A stretch of 64,000 bases of DNA from Pristionchus mayeri (taxonomy: Eukaryota > Nematoda > Chromadorea > Rhabditida > Neodiplogasteridae): assembly GCA_036245805.1 (NCBI GenBank), contig BTRK01000001.1:22947087-23011086 (forward strand). Reading direction: 5' to 3'. Positions within the stretch are counted from its first letter, which is position 1, and each line of letters opens with the position of its first letter. The notes below the pieces were generated by a model that was not told the origin of the DNA, made no database searches, and was given only the letters and a program-made list of their open reading frames with translations. Made by a program: the position numbers and the translations under genes. Of this stretch, positions 45,872 to 64,000 are shown piece by piece.

Positions 45872-46636
45872 TCCTTGATTACCGTATCCGACCCTTTCTG
45901 AGCATTTAAATTTTTTTAAATTTAATAATTTATGCAATGTGTAATTGTGTGCAGATGTTTCTTCTACGTCATCCACCTTATCAGTATCTCATTATCTCGT
46001 GTGTTGTATGGGTATCTCAGATCACGAGTATGGCAGGGAAAGCAATGATAATAAAATATCTTACGAACTCGTTTTTTTTCTCTTCGTGAAAGGCATGAGC
46101 GAGTAGGGACTTCAAATTATTTTTTTGTGAAAAAAATATTGTGTATATTATAAAATCATTATCTAACATGTAAGCTGGCATCATTCAAGGAGGTTACGGT
46201 AAGATATTTGTTCAACCTTCAACTCCCAGCCGTTTTTTGTGCGAATCAACGGTTCAATTCACGAAGAATTCAGCTCATTCGTTATTTTCCTGTCGTGTTT
46301 TCCTCCTTCCGTTTGTAAAGACATGCCATGCAATGACTATGGTGGTTTCCGCGTTATTTACTCTCATTGAGCAAGTAGAGTGTCGATTTTTCTGTGTGCG
46401 GAAGCCACTGCGTTCCTTCACGTGCCTTGTTCTTATTTACGTTTCACTAAGAGTAATGGAAAGTTTCCTTTCTCTCATTCTCTCTCTCTCTCCCCTTCTC
46501 GTATCATTCCGCTTCCTCCCATTTTCCAGGTCGCTTTCCTTCGTTATCTCTTGGCGCGTGCACTTATATGGGTTATTTGCTATTCGGAGTCCATTCTGCA
46601 TGTGTAATCTCTTGACTAATCGCTAGTACTTCAGAA
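45872..46636. other. Intergenic region and idh-2 promoter
   Basis: AT-rich up to about 46180, then mixed sequence with CT-rich blocks before the idh-2 ATG. A 129-codon + frame (46237-46626) has no ATG at its start and no motif; it overlaps the expected idh-2 5' region and is not called. The sequence TACTTCAG just before the ATG (46629-46634) would suit trans-splicing. Confidence 0.45.
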
Positions 46637-48724
46637 ATGCTATCTCGTCGAATTTCTTCCTCGATTAGCGTGGCCTCACGGGCTTTGGCCACGGCTTCCA
46701 CGACTCATCATCACAGAAAGATTAAGGTAAACATTGAGAATTGCGAGCAGTACTCATGCACTCTTCTGCTCTTTCGATCGGAACAAACTAAACTAGAATG
46801 CCGATCTGTCTAGTTAAAAAAGTAAATATTGTGCAGGTGGACAATCCGGTGGTTGATCTAGATGGAGATGAGATGACTCGTATCATCTGGGCTGAGATCA
46901 AGAAGAAGCTGATCCTCCCCTACCTCGACATCGATATCAAGTACTTCGATCTGGGACTTCCCTATAGAGATCAGACGAATGATGAGGTGAGGAGTTAATG
47001 ATGCCAGTGATTATTTATCGATTGGTAGGTCACGGTCGAATCAGCGAAAGCGATTCTGAAGTACAACGTGGGCATCAAGTGCGCTACCATCACTCCGGAT
47101 GAGGCGAGGTGATAATCATCAAAGCTTGACGGATTCGAGAGAAGATTCATCACTTTGAACATTGCAGAGTGAAGGAATTCAATCTGAAGAAGATGTGGCT
47201 CTCTCCCAATGGAACGATCAGGAACATTCTCGGAGGTGAGTGGGAGAGGCCGATTCTATCCTATCATTCTCCATGGCAGGAACGGTCTTCCGTGAGCCAA
47301 TCCTCTGCAAGAACGTCCCCCGACTCGTTCCTGGATGGAATCAACCCATTGTGATTGGCAGACACGCATTCGGAGATCAGGTAGATCACGCAGATGAGAT
47401 GACCATGACGAACAACGATCACAGTACCGTGCGAAGGACGTCGTCGTCCCTCCCGGAGCAAAGATCCAGTTGGTAGTGAATGAGAAGGACGGGAAGACGA
47501 CCACCCACGAGGTAAGGAGTTGAGTGCAGTAGTGAAGATACCGTAATTGTTGTAGGTGTTCCACTTCAAGAACAGCGGCGGAGTCGGAATGGCCATGTAC
47601 AACACTGATGAGGTAGGTGGATGGTAGGGGAGGAGATCTTCGTGGGTACTGTAATTGCTATGTTTTGTAATTACAGAGCATCACTGGATTCGCTCACTCG
47701 TGCTTCCAATACGCACTCTCCAAGAAGTGAGCACTTATAATTTACCATTTGTAAGACGTTGAAATATTCGTTCATCCCAGATACCCCCTCTACCTTTCGA
47801 CGAAGAACACGATTCTGAAGAAGTACGACGGACGATTCAAGGATATCTTCCAAGAGATATACGATAAGTACGCTCATTTTTAGTGATTATGAATTGCATC
47901 ACTTTACCTTGTCCAATTTGGTTACTATCAGGGAGTATGCAGCTCAATTCAAGCAGGCTGGCACCTGGTATGAACACCGACTCATCGACGATCAGGTCGC
48001 CCAGGTACGATGATCTTTGATCTTTACTGATCTCGAGTTCATCTTGAATATCTAAGGCACTCAAATCCGAAGGTGGATTCGTGTGGGCGTGCAAGAACTA
48101 CGACGGAGACGTCCAGTCGGATATCATCGCCCAAGGTGCTCTGAGCGATGTAGTCTGTAGTTTGCTCTTTGTGCGTGTATTCTAATCACTGGTGGATGCA
48201 GGATACGGTTCTCTCGGTCTGATGACCTCAGTGCTCATGTGCCCCGATGGGAAGACGGTGGAGGCAGAGGCTGCCCATGGAACTGTCACTCGACACTACA
48301 GAGAACATCAGAAGGTAGGGAGGAATGGAGGGAGAGAGGGGAAGGAGTGGTATGCAGGGCAATCCCACCTCGACCAATCCCGTAGCATCCATCTTCGCCT
48401 GGTCGAGAGGACTCCATCACAGAGGAATACTCGATGGGAACAAGGAACTTCAGAAGTGAGTTAACTATCGGGGGAAAGATGGAAGGGAGTGATGTGCAGG
48501 TTCGCGGATACTCTGGAGCAGGCGTGCATCGAGACGATCGAGGAGGGGAAGATGACCAAGGATCTGGCCATCTGCATCCATGGAACCAAGGTAGGATGGA
48601 GGGATTACGGTAGATTGGATGGGTTCCATTGCAGAAGGCTAGCCAGCCTGGGATGTATCTACTCACTCACGAATATCTGGATGCCGTCGATAAGAAGATG
48701 GCCCAGCTTATGACCACCCAATAA
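46637..48724 (+). CDS. idh-2: Mitochondrial NADP-dependent isocitrate dehydrogenase
   Basis: Converts isocitrate and NADP+ to 2-oxoglutarate, CO2 and NADPH in the matrix. It has fifteen exons, all joining in phase (first 46637-46726, last 48635-48724), for about 445 residues. The N-terminal presequence [20 protein letters not shown] is Arg/Ser-rich without acids. The enzyme follows with [20 protein letters not shown], the substrate-binding loop [20 protein letters not shown], and KNTILKKYD. The metal-binding Asp lies in [20 protein letters not shown]. The NADP-binding [14 protein letters not shown] and [14 protein letters not shown] follow, and the C-terminus is [15 protein letters not shown]. 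All motifs of eukaryotic dimeric IDH are intact. The cytosolic paralogue (idh-1) would lack the presequence, hence idh-2. Confidence 0.97.
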
Positions 48725-49509
48725 TTGATCTTTGATCTCGTAATTCAAATTCAGGTTTATCTCTCGTTGTTTTGAAATGCCATTAAATTCCGAATATGAA
48801 TGATAGTAATCGGTTGTAAAATGATCAGTTAGATTGTCCGTTATGTTGTTGCTGTATATTCCAATCCATAATATTTGTGTAATGAATGTATAGATCAGGT
48901 ATGCTACTCATTCGAGCATTGTATGGAATGATTTCGCACATAAATTCTTCACCATCTGAGACTTCATTCATGTCATCTTTTAGTTATGTTTCATATTACT
49001 ATAACATGTATGAAATAAAGGAAAATAATTAAAACATAGTTTGTCGGAAAACACAAAGCCGAATTTTTCAGTCCGTCAATTTCACTGTTTTTAGCGCTTC
49101 GTGGCACCACGATTTTGGCCAACCGTGGGCTCCAGACGTTGAGCGTTAGATTTATATTTACGCTCATTTAGTGAACTATTCCTGTTTAATTTATTGATGA
49201 ATTGTATCCAAGATTCGGCCACATCACGATTTGCTCGAATTCGTCGTTGGTGGTACCTCTCTTCTCTTAGTTTCTATGCATTCTTCTTTATGATGTTGTG
49301 ACTAATGTTTTGCGACTCAACTTCTATCCATGCCGACGTGGCCTCATCGATCTCATTTTGATATTTGCACCCTCTTTCCCCCTTTTAGGATCGTAACGTC
49401 GTGCTAACTAATTTTCCGCGCTCTCTTGCCCTTGTTTCCCTCGATATCTTCCCACTTATCGATACTCTTGTTTACTGATTCGTCTTTGCAGGTAAGAATC
49501 CTCTCCGCG
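48725..49509. other. idh-2 3' flank and TM9SF2 upstream region
   Basis: AT-rich 3'UTR-like sequence with an AATAAA-type signal near 49013, then unique sequence up to the TM9SF2 ATG. TTTGCAG at 49485-49491 lies 18 bp before the ATG and could be a trans-splice or 5'UTR splice acceptor. No gene seen. Confidence 0.5.
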
Positions 49510-52500
49510 ATGCGATTGTTCATCGCAGCGTCGCTCCTCGTGAGTGCGGCTGCCTTCTACCTTCCCGGTCTCGCCCCAGTCAACTTCTGCCAAAAGGAGA
49601 ATGCACATGCTTCCTGCCCAGTCAGTTTTACTTCATTCTCCCTGATATTCTTTTCTTTAGTTTAGAGCACTGTTGACAATAATATATTATACTGATTATC
49701 ATTTTCATTGCAAAAATATATTCACTATGTAAAAGTATAAACATACTTTTACTCTATATAACATTAAATTGCAGAGCAACATCACGATGTATGTGAATCG
49801 ACTCGATTCTGATCAGAGTGTGATCCCCTTCGAATATCACAGGTGTGTATATTTATGTGGATGGTTATTTAAGCTTCATTTTCATCGATGCGATCTATTG
49901 AATTCCCAGATTAGCATTCCTCGGTTAAATGTTTCGCTTCGACTTTCAATCCGTTCTTGAGCCACGCGTACTTTCGATTTCAACTCACGCGCCTCTCTTT
50001 TTAACCTAGAACAGTGGTGAATATCTGGCGTAAGGGGATAATCGGGGATAGAAAGGGGTCGGGGTGAAACTCAAATGCTCTTTTCAGTTTTGACTTCTGC
50101 ATCGGCTCAGAAGATGAATCGCCAGTTGAGAATCTGGGCCAAGTGCTCTTCGGAGAGAGAATTCGCCCTTCGCCATACAAGGTGGTCCCTTTCTCCCCCT
50201 CCCCCACTTCTCGAATGGAAGGCCTTGTAGATCTCCTTCCTGGAGGAGCAGAAATGCGCGAGTGTGTGCACTCGCAAGTACTCCGGATCCAACGACGAGA
50301 CCTACAAGCTGAAGCTGCTCCAGAGAGGAATGAAACTCAACTACCAGCACCACTGGTATGATTATCGCGTCGGAGAACATGAATTGAGCTTAGCATCAGT
50401 GCGGTCGTAAATATCGCATTCACGGGAACTATATGTGATCCGTATTCTACTATCACTATTTTTCAGGATCATCGACAATATGCCCGTGACTTTCTGCTTT
50501 GTCAATCAGCAGAACATGATGGTGAGCCTGTCTTTTCTCCTTCATCTCTAGGGTAATGTTTAGGTGTGCACTACTGGATTCCCGATGGGATGCTACGTCG
50601 GCGGAGATGGAAGACCAAGAGATGCGTGTGTACTCGATGTACGCTTCTTTTCTATTGAATTATTTGTATTGATAGTCTGAAAGCAACATATTGGACGTTA
50701 GCCTTTGTTTACTTTTTCTTCCGGTTCTAGTTTTCACAGCTGGCATTCGGATGTGCAAAGACTGGTAGTTGAATGATGTCTCTCTCAGCCTAAATTCTCG
50801 CAACCCGATTCGTACTACATCTTCAATCACGTCGACATCGTCGTCGAATACAGAGACATGTCACTCGACCCCAATTTCTTCGAGGACAAGGTACTTGCCA
50901 TGAAGACATTGAAACTTGCTTCTCAAGTTTCAATTCTCATTGAACGATACTCAGGTTGGAGGCCGCATCATCCACATCAAAGTTACGCCCCGCAGTATCA
51001 AGCACAAATCGGAATCCGTGAGTAGATCTGTATTATTTTTTTCTAAACACTACTCGATCACCCTTTTCATATCGATTTCCTCTCTTTTTTAGTAAATGAA
51101 TAAAAATTAGCAATGGAGCGATATCCTGTCTGCATATGTTTTTTTCTAGACACTAGATTAGCGTGAATAGTAATGGTAGTTGTTTAGAGTCTGGACTGTT
51201 CTCCCGAGGCGGCAGCCCTTCCCATCGGATCGAGCGAGACGAAGGCTGAGATCACCTACTCATACTCAATCACTTGGAAGGTGAGCAGGGGGATACAAAC
51301 CACGATGAATGGAAAAATAGTTGGCGATTCTAAATAGCGACAATGGGTCATATGAAGGGAGAAGTGATTGCAGAAGACGGAAGTGAAGTGGTCATCTCGA
51401 TGGGATTACATCCTTGACTCGATGCCTCACTCGAACATCCAGTGGTTCTCCATTATGAACTCACTCGTTATCGTCCTTTTCCTCTCTGGAATGGTGAGTA
51501 GGAGGAGGGGGGGGGGTCGATCGAAAACAAATAAGACCTCGAATCATATCGCAAAATGTAAACAAATGATGGAAAGCTCATATTCAATGAGTTTTGCAGG
51601 TGGGTATGATTCTGATGCGAACCCTGCACAGAGACATCGCCAGATACAACCAGTTGGATAACGAGGTACTGTAGAACTCATAGATAAATTCAGTACATTC
51701 TTTTCGAAAAACGCTGCCGAGCATAATGCATTTCCTGAGATTGTGCAACTATAGATAGATACGTAGCTATTTTTTTGTAATGGACGTTCCCTTTCGATCT
51801 CTCTTCGTCTCTCTCACTCGATTCCTTCCCAGGAGGATGCCCAGGAGGAGTTTGGGTGGAAGTTAGTGCACGGTGACGTGTTCCGTGCCCCTCGCTACGC
51901 CCTTCTCCTCTCCGTATTCGTGGGAGCGGGCACTCAATTGCTCATGATGGTCTCAGTCACTCTGGGTGAGTCTCTCCTCTCTCCTCTCTTCTCTCTCCTT
52001 GGATGGGAATGACTCCCATAGTTGCCCAACACTGGCGACGAGGCATTTTCAGGCCATGAACCCCTATTCATGCTGGGGCGCTTCCACCCTCGATATGAGG
52101 GGGGAAGCGCCCCAGCTTGTATAGGGGGTGATGATCAAAAATCGATTGGTAGGTCAATAGTAGGTCTAGACTAGGTACCGTACCCGATCGATAGTACCGT
52201 AGACCACTACCGTAACCCACGATTATCGCAAACTAACTTTATTTTAAAAAAAGTTCTGGTGCCGTCACAATCGATACAGTACCCAACTGACTACCGTAAC
52301 CCAGTTCCCTTGGTCAGATCCAGTTCCTTGGGTCAAACATTTTTCTAAAAATGTCAAACATTTTTCTAAAAATCCCAAATCGATTAGATAATGATTATAC
52401 AGTATTTAGAGATACGGAAGGATAATTTAAAATATTATTTTGTTCGATTTAGGATTTTTAGAAAGGATTTTTAGAAAAATGTTTGACCCAAGGAACTGGG

Positions 52501-54712
52501 TTACAATAGTCAGTTGGGTACTGTAGAATCGATTGGGCACGGTACCAGGACTTTTTAAAAATAAAGTTAGTTTGCGATAATCGTGGGTTACGGTATCTTG
52601 GGGTACTGTACTATCGATTGGGTACAGTACCTAGTCTTGACCTACTATTGACCTACCAATCGATTTTTGACCATGACCCCGTATACATGCTGGGGGTGGC
52701 CGCCGGCGTGGGCAACTATGATGACTCCTCTCCCTTCAGTCTTCGCCTGTCTCGGTTTCCTCTCCCCCGCCAATCGAGGATCACTCATCACTTTCTCCCT
52801 CGTCTTCTACGTCTTCTTCGGTTTGTCTCCCTCTTTCTCTTCCTTGTTCTGTTACTTGTTCCTGTCATAAGGTGCACTATGACCGAAGAATATAGAATTA
52901 TTGTTGATGGTGATACTGTCCCCAATCACTGATCAATCTCACCTGCATTATGACTGTATTTTTTTAGAAACTTTTTTTAAATGTACTATAAATAGGTATT
53001 TCCCCTTAAAGGCGCGATCGCCGGATACGTGGCTGCTCGTCTGTACAAGTCGTTCAATGGAATCCACTGGAAGACGTGTCTCACCATGACTTCCTTCCTC
53101 GTCCCTGGGTGAGTGGAAGGGAGGGCACTTGGAGGGGATTCTGTTGGGTCGGAGGTGCATCTCCTCATCTTTCAGCATCGTCTTCACTATTTTCTTCTTC
53201 TGCAACGTCCTCCTCTGGACGAATGGATCTTCTGCTGCGGTCAGTCTACTCTACCCTTTCCCCTTTCTTTTATTCATTCACTAATTATGTCATAACAAAG
53301 TATAGAATGAAGTTGACAAATGTAATCGTAGGTTCCATTCGGTACTCTGGTGGCAATTCTCTCTCTCTGGATCTTCATCTCCACTCCGATGACCTTCGTG
53401 GGCGCCTTCTTCGGATTCCGCAAGGATTCCATTCAGAATCCCGTCCGCACCAACCAGATCCCCAGACAGGTAAGGGGGAGGGGGGGGGGAGCAATGGGTG
53501 CAGTGTCTGTCTGTTGTCGATGTTCATGTGGATGTTGCAGGTGCCCGACCAGTCGACGTACACTAAACCCCTCCCGGGAATGCTTATGGGAGGAATTCTG
53601 CCTTTCGGATGCATCTTCATTCAGCTCTTCTTCATCCTCAACTCCATTTGGTCAGTTCTATAATACTTCAACAAATAATATTAATTGAAACTTTGCAGTT
53701 TGGTAGAAGAGGGAATAGGGAATATGCAATCAATAAATCTGAGATATCACTTTATTAGGATTTAACTTAGCTCGCTATAAAATGTAGTCGCTCAAATGGA
53801 CTGGTTATTTGCAGGGCCCACCAGACGTACTACATGTTCGGATTCCTCTTCATCGTCTACGTCATCCTCATCATCACTTGCTCAGAAGCGACCATCCTCC
53901 TCGCGTACTTCCATCTCTGTGCCGAGGTAAACACTGATACACTGCCAACTTGTATTATTTGGTCAACCAATATGCATCATGCCGTGCCATGATCACGAGA
54001 TGCATCGGTTACTGCAGGAAGAAGCATGTAGAATGGAAGATCAATAAACATTAAAAGTGCATATCAAAATGGATGGCTGCAGGACTACCACTGGTGGTGG
54101 CGATCCTTCTTCACTTCTGGCTTCACTTCAGTCTATCTGGCTGTCTACTGCGTCCATTTCTTCACTAGCAAGCTCACCATCTCGGGTTAGTTGACTCTTG
54201 GTCAATCCAATGCAGCATTAGATTTGTTTTTATTTTGCAAACTTGGATGTTCAAAAACTTTTCGATGTATAATTTGTACTTTAAGGAGTGATCTCGACAA
54301 TTCTCTACTTCTCGTACACTTCCATCTTCGTCTTCCTCTTCTTCCTCATGACTGGTTAGATCTTGCAGAATTCAATTCTATTTTTAAGGACTATTCGAAT
54401 AGACATTCTTCTTATTGTCTTTACTGCTTAAAAATTTCAAAATGCCTAGCCCTTGATAAGTATAGCTCTCCATATCCATTGATCTACTAATTCACTCTCA
54501 GAGAGTGAATTATTATATTACACATATGGATACTTTGTATGATTTAGCGTTTTCGAACTGCAGCACAAACATGTGCATTATTCACAAATGGGATCCATTT
54601 ATTTATCAGATACTGTTTCCTACTGTAAGATGTGTTGCTTGCAGGGACGATTGGTTTCCTCGCCACGTACGTCTTCGTTCGCATGATCTACGCATCTGTG
54701 AAGGTGGACTAA
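49510..54712 (+). CDS. TM9SF2: Transmembrane 9 superfamily member 2 (nonaspanin)
   Basis: A nine-TM endosomal/Golgi protein of the nonaspanin family. The signal peptide [15 protein letters not shown] is followed by [12 protein letters not shown], which is nearly the mature start of human TM9SF2. The luminal domain contains [51 protein letters not shown] and [11 protein letters not shown]. The membrane region begins [20 protein letters not shown] and continues [93 protein letters not shown], and [20 protein letters not shown]. It ends MIYASVKVD, the conserved KxD/E Golgi-retention tail. There are about fifteen exons and roughly 650 residues, the family's usual size. A foldback repeat lies in the intron at 52.0-52.7 kb. 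Confidence 0.95.
52071..52117. repeat. Short GC-rich hairpin
   Basis: GCTGGGGCGCTTCC and its exact complement GGAAGCGCCCCAGC are separated by about 19 bases. It lies at the left edge of the foldback repeat in a TM9SF2 intron. Confidence 0.85.
52113..52700. mobile_element. Foldback repeat in a TM9SF2 intron
   Basis: The left arm (ATCAAAAATCGATTGGTAGG, then AGGTCTAGACTAGGTACC) and the right arm (GGTACAGTACCTAGTCTTGA, then CCAATCGATTTTTGACCATG) are inverted copies over about 250 bp each. The core has CAGTTCCTTGGGTCAAAcATTTTTCTA inverted around an AT-rich centre. The same core occurs in the unc-2 element at 7.6-8.0 kb. No coding frame and no clear target duplication. Confidence 0.8.
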
Positions 54713-55404
54713 GCAGGAAACCCCTAGTAGTTTGCAATTGATGGATGATCCATTCCTATTCGGATCCCTCACCCTCCCTTGCTTTATCCCAGTTGTATCC
54801 CCTGTCTTCAATATCACCGTACGAGTTTATCTCCTCTATCTTGAGACACAGCTTCGCCTCTCCTTGTATTGTATATGCCAGAGCTATAGATAAGTATGTA
54901 TGTACTATTTTCTGACTGGAGCAGTTCTGTGATCACTGGTATACCTCCACTCCACACTATAGCTCCTCGTTTCGGTAGGCACTATCGATTTGGCGTCTAT
55001 AGCATTCACGGATTTCGTATCTTTGTGTGTTCGCTGCTCCATTTTCAATATTTATTAACAAATGTGTTTCGAAATTGTAAGTACTCATAGTATTATCCAG
55101 TCAGTTAATAGTGCATTCCCAGTCAGTTATGTGGAGAGTAGATCACTTCATACTTCTGATAGGCTTCTTCAAATGTTCGATGCAATCAGTCCAATCCTAT
55201 CTACAGGCACACATTCTATTTGAGCTCGCTCCTTGTGTATTTTTGTTTTCTTTCGCTTCCATTTTGCGGAGTTCTAAAATTGAATAAAGCATTCTCGAGT
55301 AAACTTATCGATAGCAAGATAAGCTATTTGCGTGTGAGATGCACGGAGAAAGTGAATGAGCTGAGGACACCTGAATAGCCTGAATAGACTCACCCTTTCG
55401 CACT

Positions 55405-55640
55405 TTGTGCTTTCTCCCTTCTTCGCATGAGATTCCTTCATGGTAGAAGTGGAGTCTATTCTCATCTCTTGTTAGCCCATTCTACCCATCTTCCCTTACT
55501 GTTATTCATTCCACCAATCCAATATGCAATCGCAGAATACAAAATCCTCTCATGGCTTGAAATCGCTTCTTCACGAAGGGAGTATCGAACACATCAGAAA
55601 AATATGAGGTGATGAGTAGATCTCCCTGAAGCAGCAGGAC
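55405..55640 (-). repeat. Inverted, truncated copy of the 43.54-43.91 kb region
   Basis: Reading leftward, this matches 43722-43915 at about 95% (for example GAGAGGATTTTGTATTCTGC). It then jumps to match the end of the four-TM gene's first exon (TGCTGCTTCAGGGAGATC). About 140 bp present at 43565-43720 are missing. It is a duplicated gene fragment 12 kb from its source and has no complete coding sequence. Confidence 0.85.
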
Positions 55641-55654
55641 ACGGTGACTAGGAG

Positions 55655-55710
55655 GAAAAATCGATAACTTGGAATCGGGGCTATTAAAATCGATAACTTG
55701 GAATCGGGGC
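55655..55710. repeat. Two-copy tandem repeat
   Basis: AAATCGATAACTTGGAATCG followed by GGGC occurs twice in succession with a period of about 29 bp. Confidence 0.85.
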
Positions 55711-56470
55711 CAACTTTGTGTGTTGCGATATGTTGGGGGTTGGATAGCTCGAAGTTTGCGGAATTTAGAAATGTGAAACATGTTTTATCCTTATACAGTA
55801 CAATCAATAAGTAGACTCGAAACATACTACGATAGAGTGGAAGTGATACTCGTATGAATACAATCAAAAAAGACCCTCGATTAAACGACTGCGGATGAGA
55901 ATGCAAAGGTGATACTCGTAATATACAAACAACGTCATAATATGCAACGTAGAAAATGGAGTGTGTGTTAATTTGTATGAGTGAGTTGATGAAAAGATGG
56001 AGATGAGGGAGGGGTAGGGAGAGACTAGTACGTTGTATTGTGGAGAAAGAACACAGGAAGGAAGAAACGGGGAACGATAGTACAAATCAATGTGTCCAAA
56101 CGGGAATATATGAAGTGAGAGTGCGTTACGGTATCGGCAAAAGACGCTTCTACACGGGGCATACAAACAATAATGCGAGATAAGTCGAGGTATTGTAGCG
56201 CCTTCTTAAAGCCAAACACCAGAGTGCTGACCAAAATGTGGTCGGATGGTCTCTACAGATTTCGGATGAACATATTTGCATACTAAACTCATTTTACGAA
56301 AAACGATCCATATGAAATTGAGATAAAAATAGAATCATCAACTAAAATAAAGATAGTGACAGATAGCTGCGAGGAAAATGGGAGGCGGGTGTGAGAGTAG
56401 TGCAGAGCAAATAAGAGGGAGGAAAATGGTACAGAGACAATACGATACATGTAGATCATCCAGGAGACAC

Positions 56471-63669
<7,199 letters not shown>

Positions 63670-64000
63670 GGTCTGGTCTCGCTTCATCCGTGATTGGTGG
63701 TGGAACTCTCTTGGCGCGGTGTCGCGGTTGTTGCACTCCACGACCCGTGCTACCCGCTCCTGCAATAGGTTACTTGCATTCTTACCCAACACGGAACAAG
63801 TGACAACAAATGGGGATGACTACACAACTTATGCTCCCTCTTTACACCCTAGATCGTCTTTCCCACGGCGCTTTACAGGGGGTGGGCGAGAGGTGAGGGA
63901 GCGCAGAGAAGGAGAGTAATCTCACTAACCAGGTCGAGGAAAATCTGCGAATAAACAATTGACAATAGTTTCGGGAGAAGTCAGAGAAAAACAAGAGAGC
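63670..64000. other. Helicase 5' region
   Basis: Upstream of the helicase ATG on the minus strand. The frame stays open leftward to a TATTGCAG acceptor (about 63757), so a further 5' exon, or a trans-splice site there, is likely. No other gene seen at the edge of the window. Confidence 0.4.

Larger units (their letters stand above)
54713..56470. other. Convergent 3' region of TM9SF2 and the helicase gene
   Basis: Contains both 3' flanks. It holds an inverted copy of part of the four-TM gene region (55405-55640), a short tandem duplication (about 55655-55710) and otherwise AT-rich unique DNA. Minus-strand frames of 100-111 codons (55571-55906, 55864-56166) lack motifs and are not called. Confidence 0.5.

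Noticed and set aside
46237..46626. 129-codon plus-strand ORF upstream of idh-2
   Set aside because: It starts at a non-ATG codon, lacks motifs and overlaps the idh-2 promoter/5' region.
49510..54712. TM9SF4 rather than TM9SF2 identity
   Set aside because: The mature start [12 protein letters not shown], the luminal domain and the KVD end match TM9SF2 wording; the TM9SF4 start and KID end differ.

Overview
The window looks like nuclear genomic DNA of a nematode, plausibly a Pristionchus/diplogastrid-type species, although the exact species is inference. The genes are split into many short exons (about 40-150 bp) by mostly short introns with GT...AG ends and TTTCAG or CTCAG acceptors. Introns are pyrimidine-rich on the coding strand, so the + strand is purine-rich across the long minus-strand gene. 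The most recognisable proteins (UNC-2, HST-6, IDH-2, TM9SF2, TMEM70, DDX3/PL10) are animal proteins. I assembled all exon chains by eye from splice signals, reading phase and recalled family motifs.

Layout. 0.67-0.77 kb: one exon of a minus-strand gene that leaves the window on the left. 1.39-3.04 kb (+): a four-TM protein with a PPPY tail. 3.6-26.8 kb (-), possibly starting at 29.1 kb: the CaV2-type calcium-channel alpha-1 subunit unc-2, the centrepiece of the window. 29.4-30.9 kb (+): a seven-TM chemoreceptor-like gene diverging from unc-2. 31.4-32.6 kb (-): a secreted protein built of exon-encoded Trp/Thr repeats. 33.5-36.7 kb (-): a mitochondrial TMEM70-family protein with a decayed mariner-like element in its last intron. 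37.3-39.7 kb (-): heparan-sulfate 6-O-sulfotransferase hst-6. 39.7-43 kb: mostly unresolved DNA with possible remnants of another multi-TM gene. 43.5-45.9 kb (+): a second four-TM protein with a 1-kb foldback element in one intron. 46.6-48.7 kb (+): mitochondrial NADP-isocitrate dehydrogenase idh-2. 49.5-54.7 kb (+): TM9SF2. 56.5-63.7 kb (-): a DDX3/PL10 DEAD-box helicase whose 3.4-kb first intron is filled with three foldback elements.

The genes do not form an operon or a pathway. They are neuronal (unc-2, the receptor), secretory or Golgi (hst-6, TM9SF2), mitochondrial (TMEM70, idh-2) and RNA-metabolism (helicase) genes side by side. The most unusual material is non-coding: several families of perfect or near-perfect foldback elements, with 8-bp or TA target duplications, sit in introns. 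Two of them share the same core, and two adjacent ones share the same ends. The repeat-built secreted protein at 31.4-32.6 kb is the least familiar protein.
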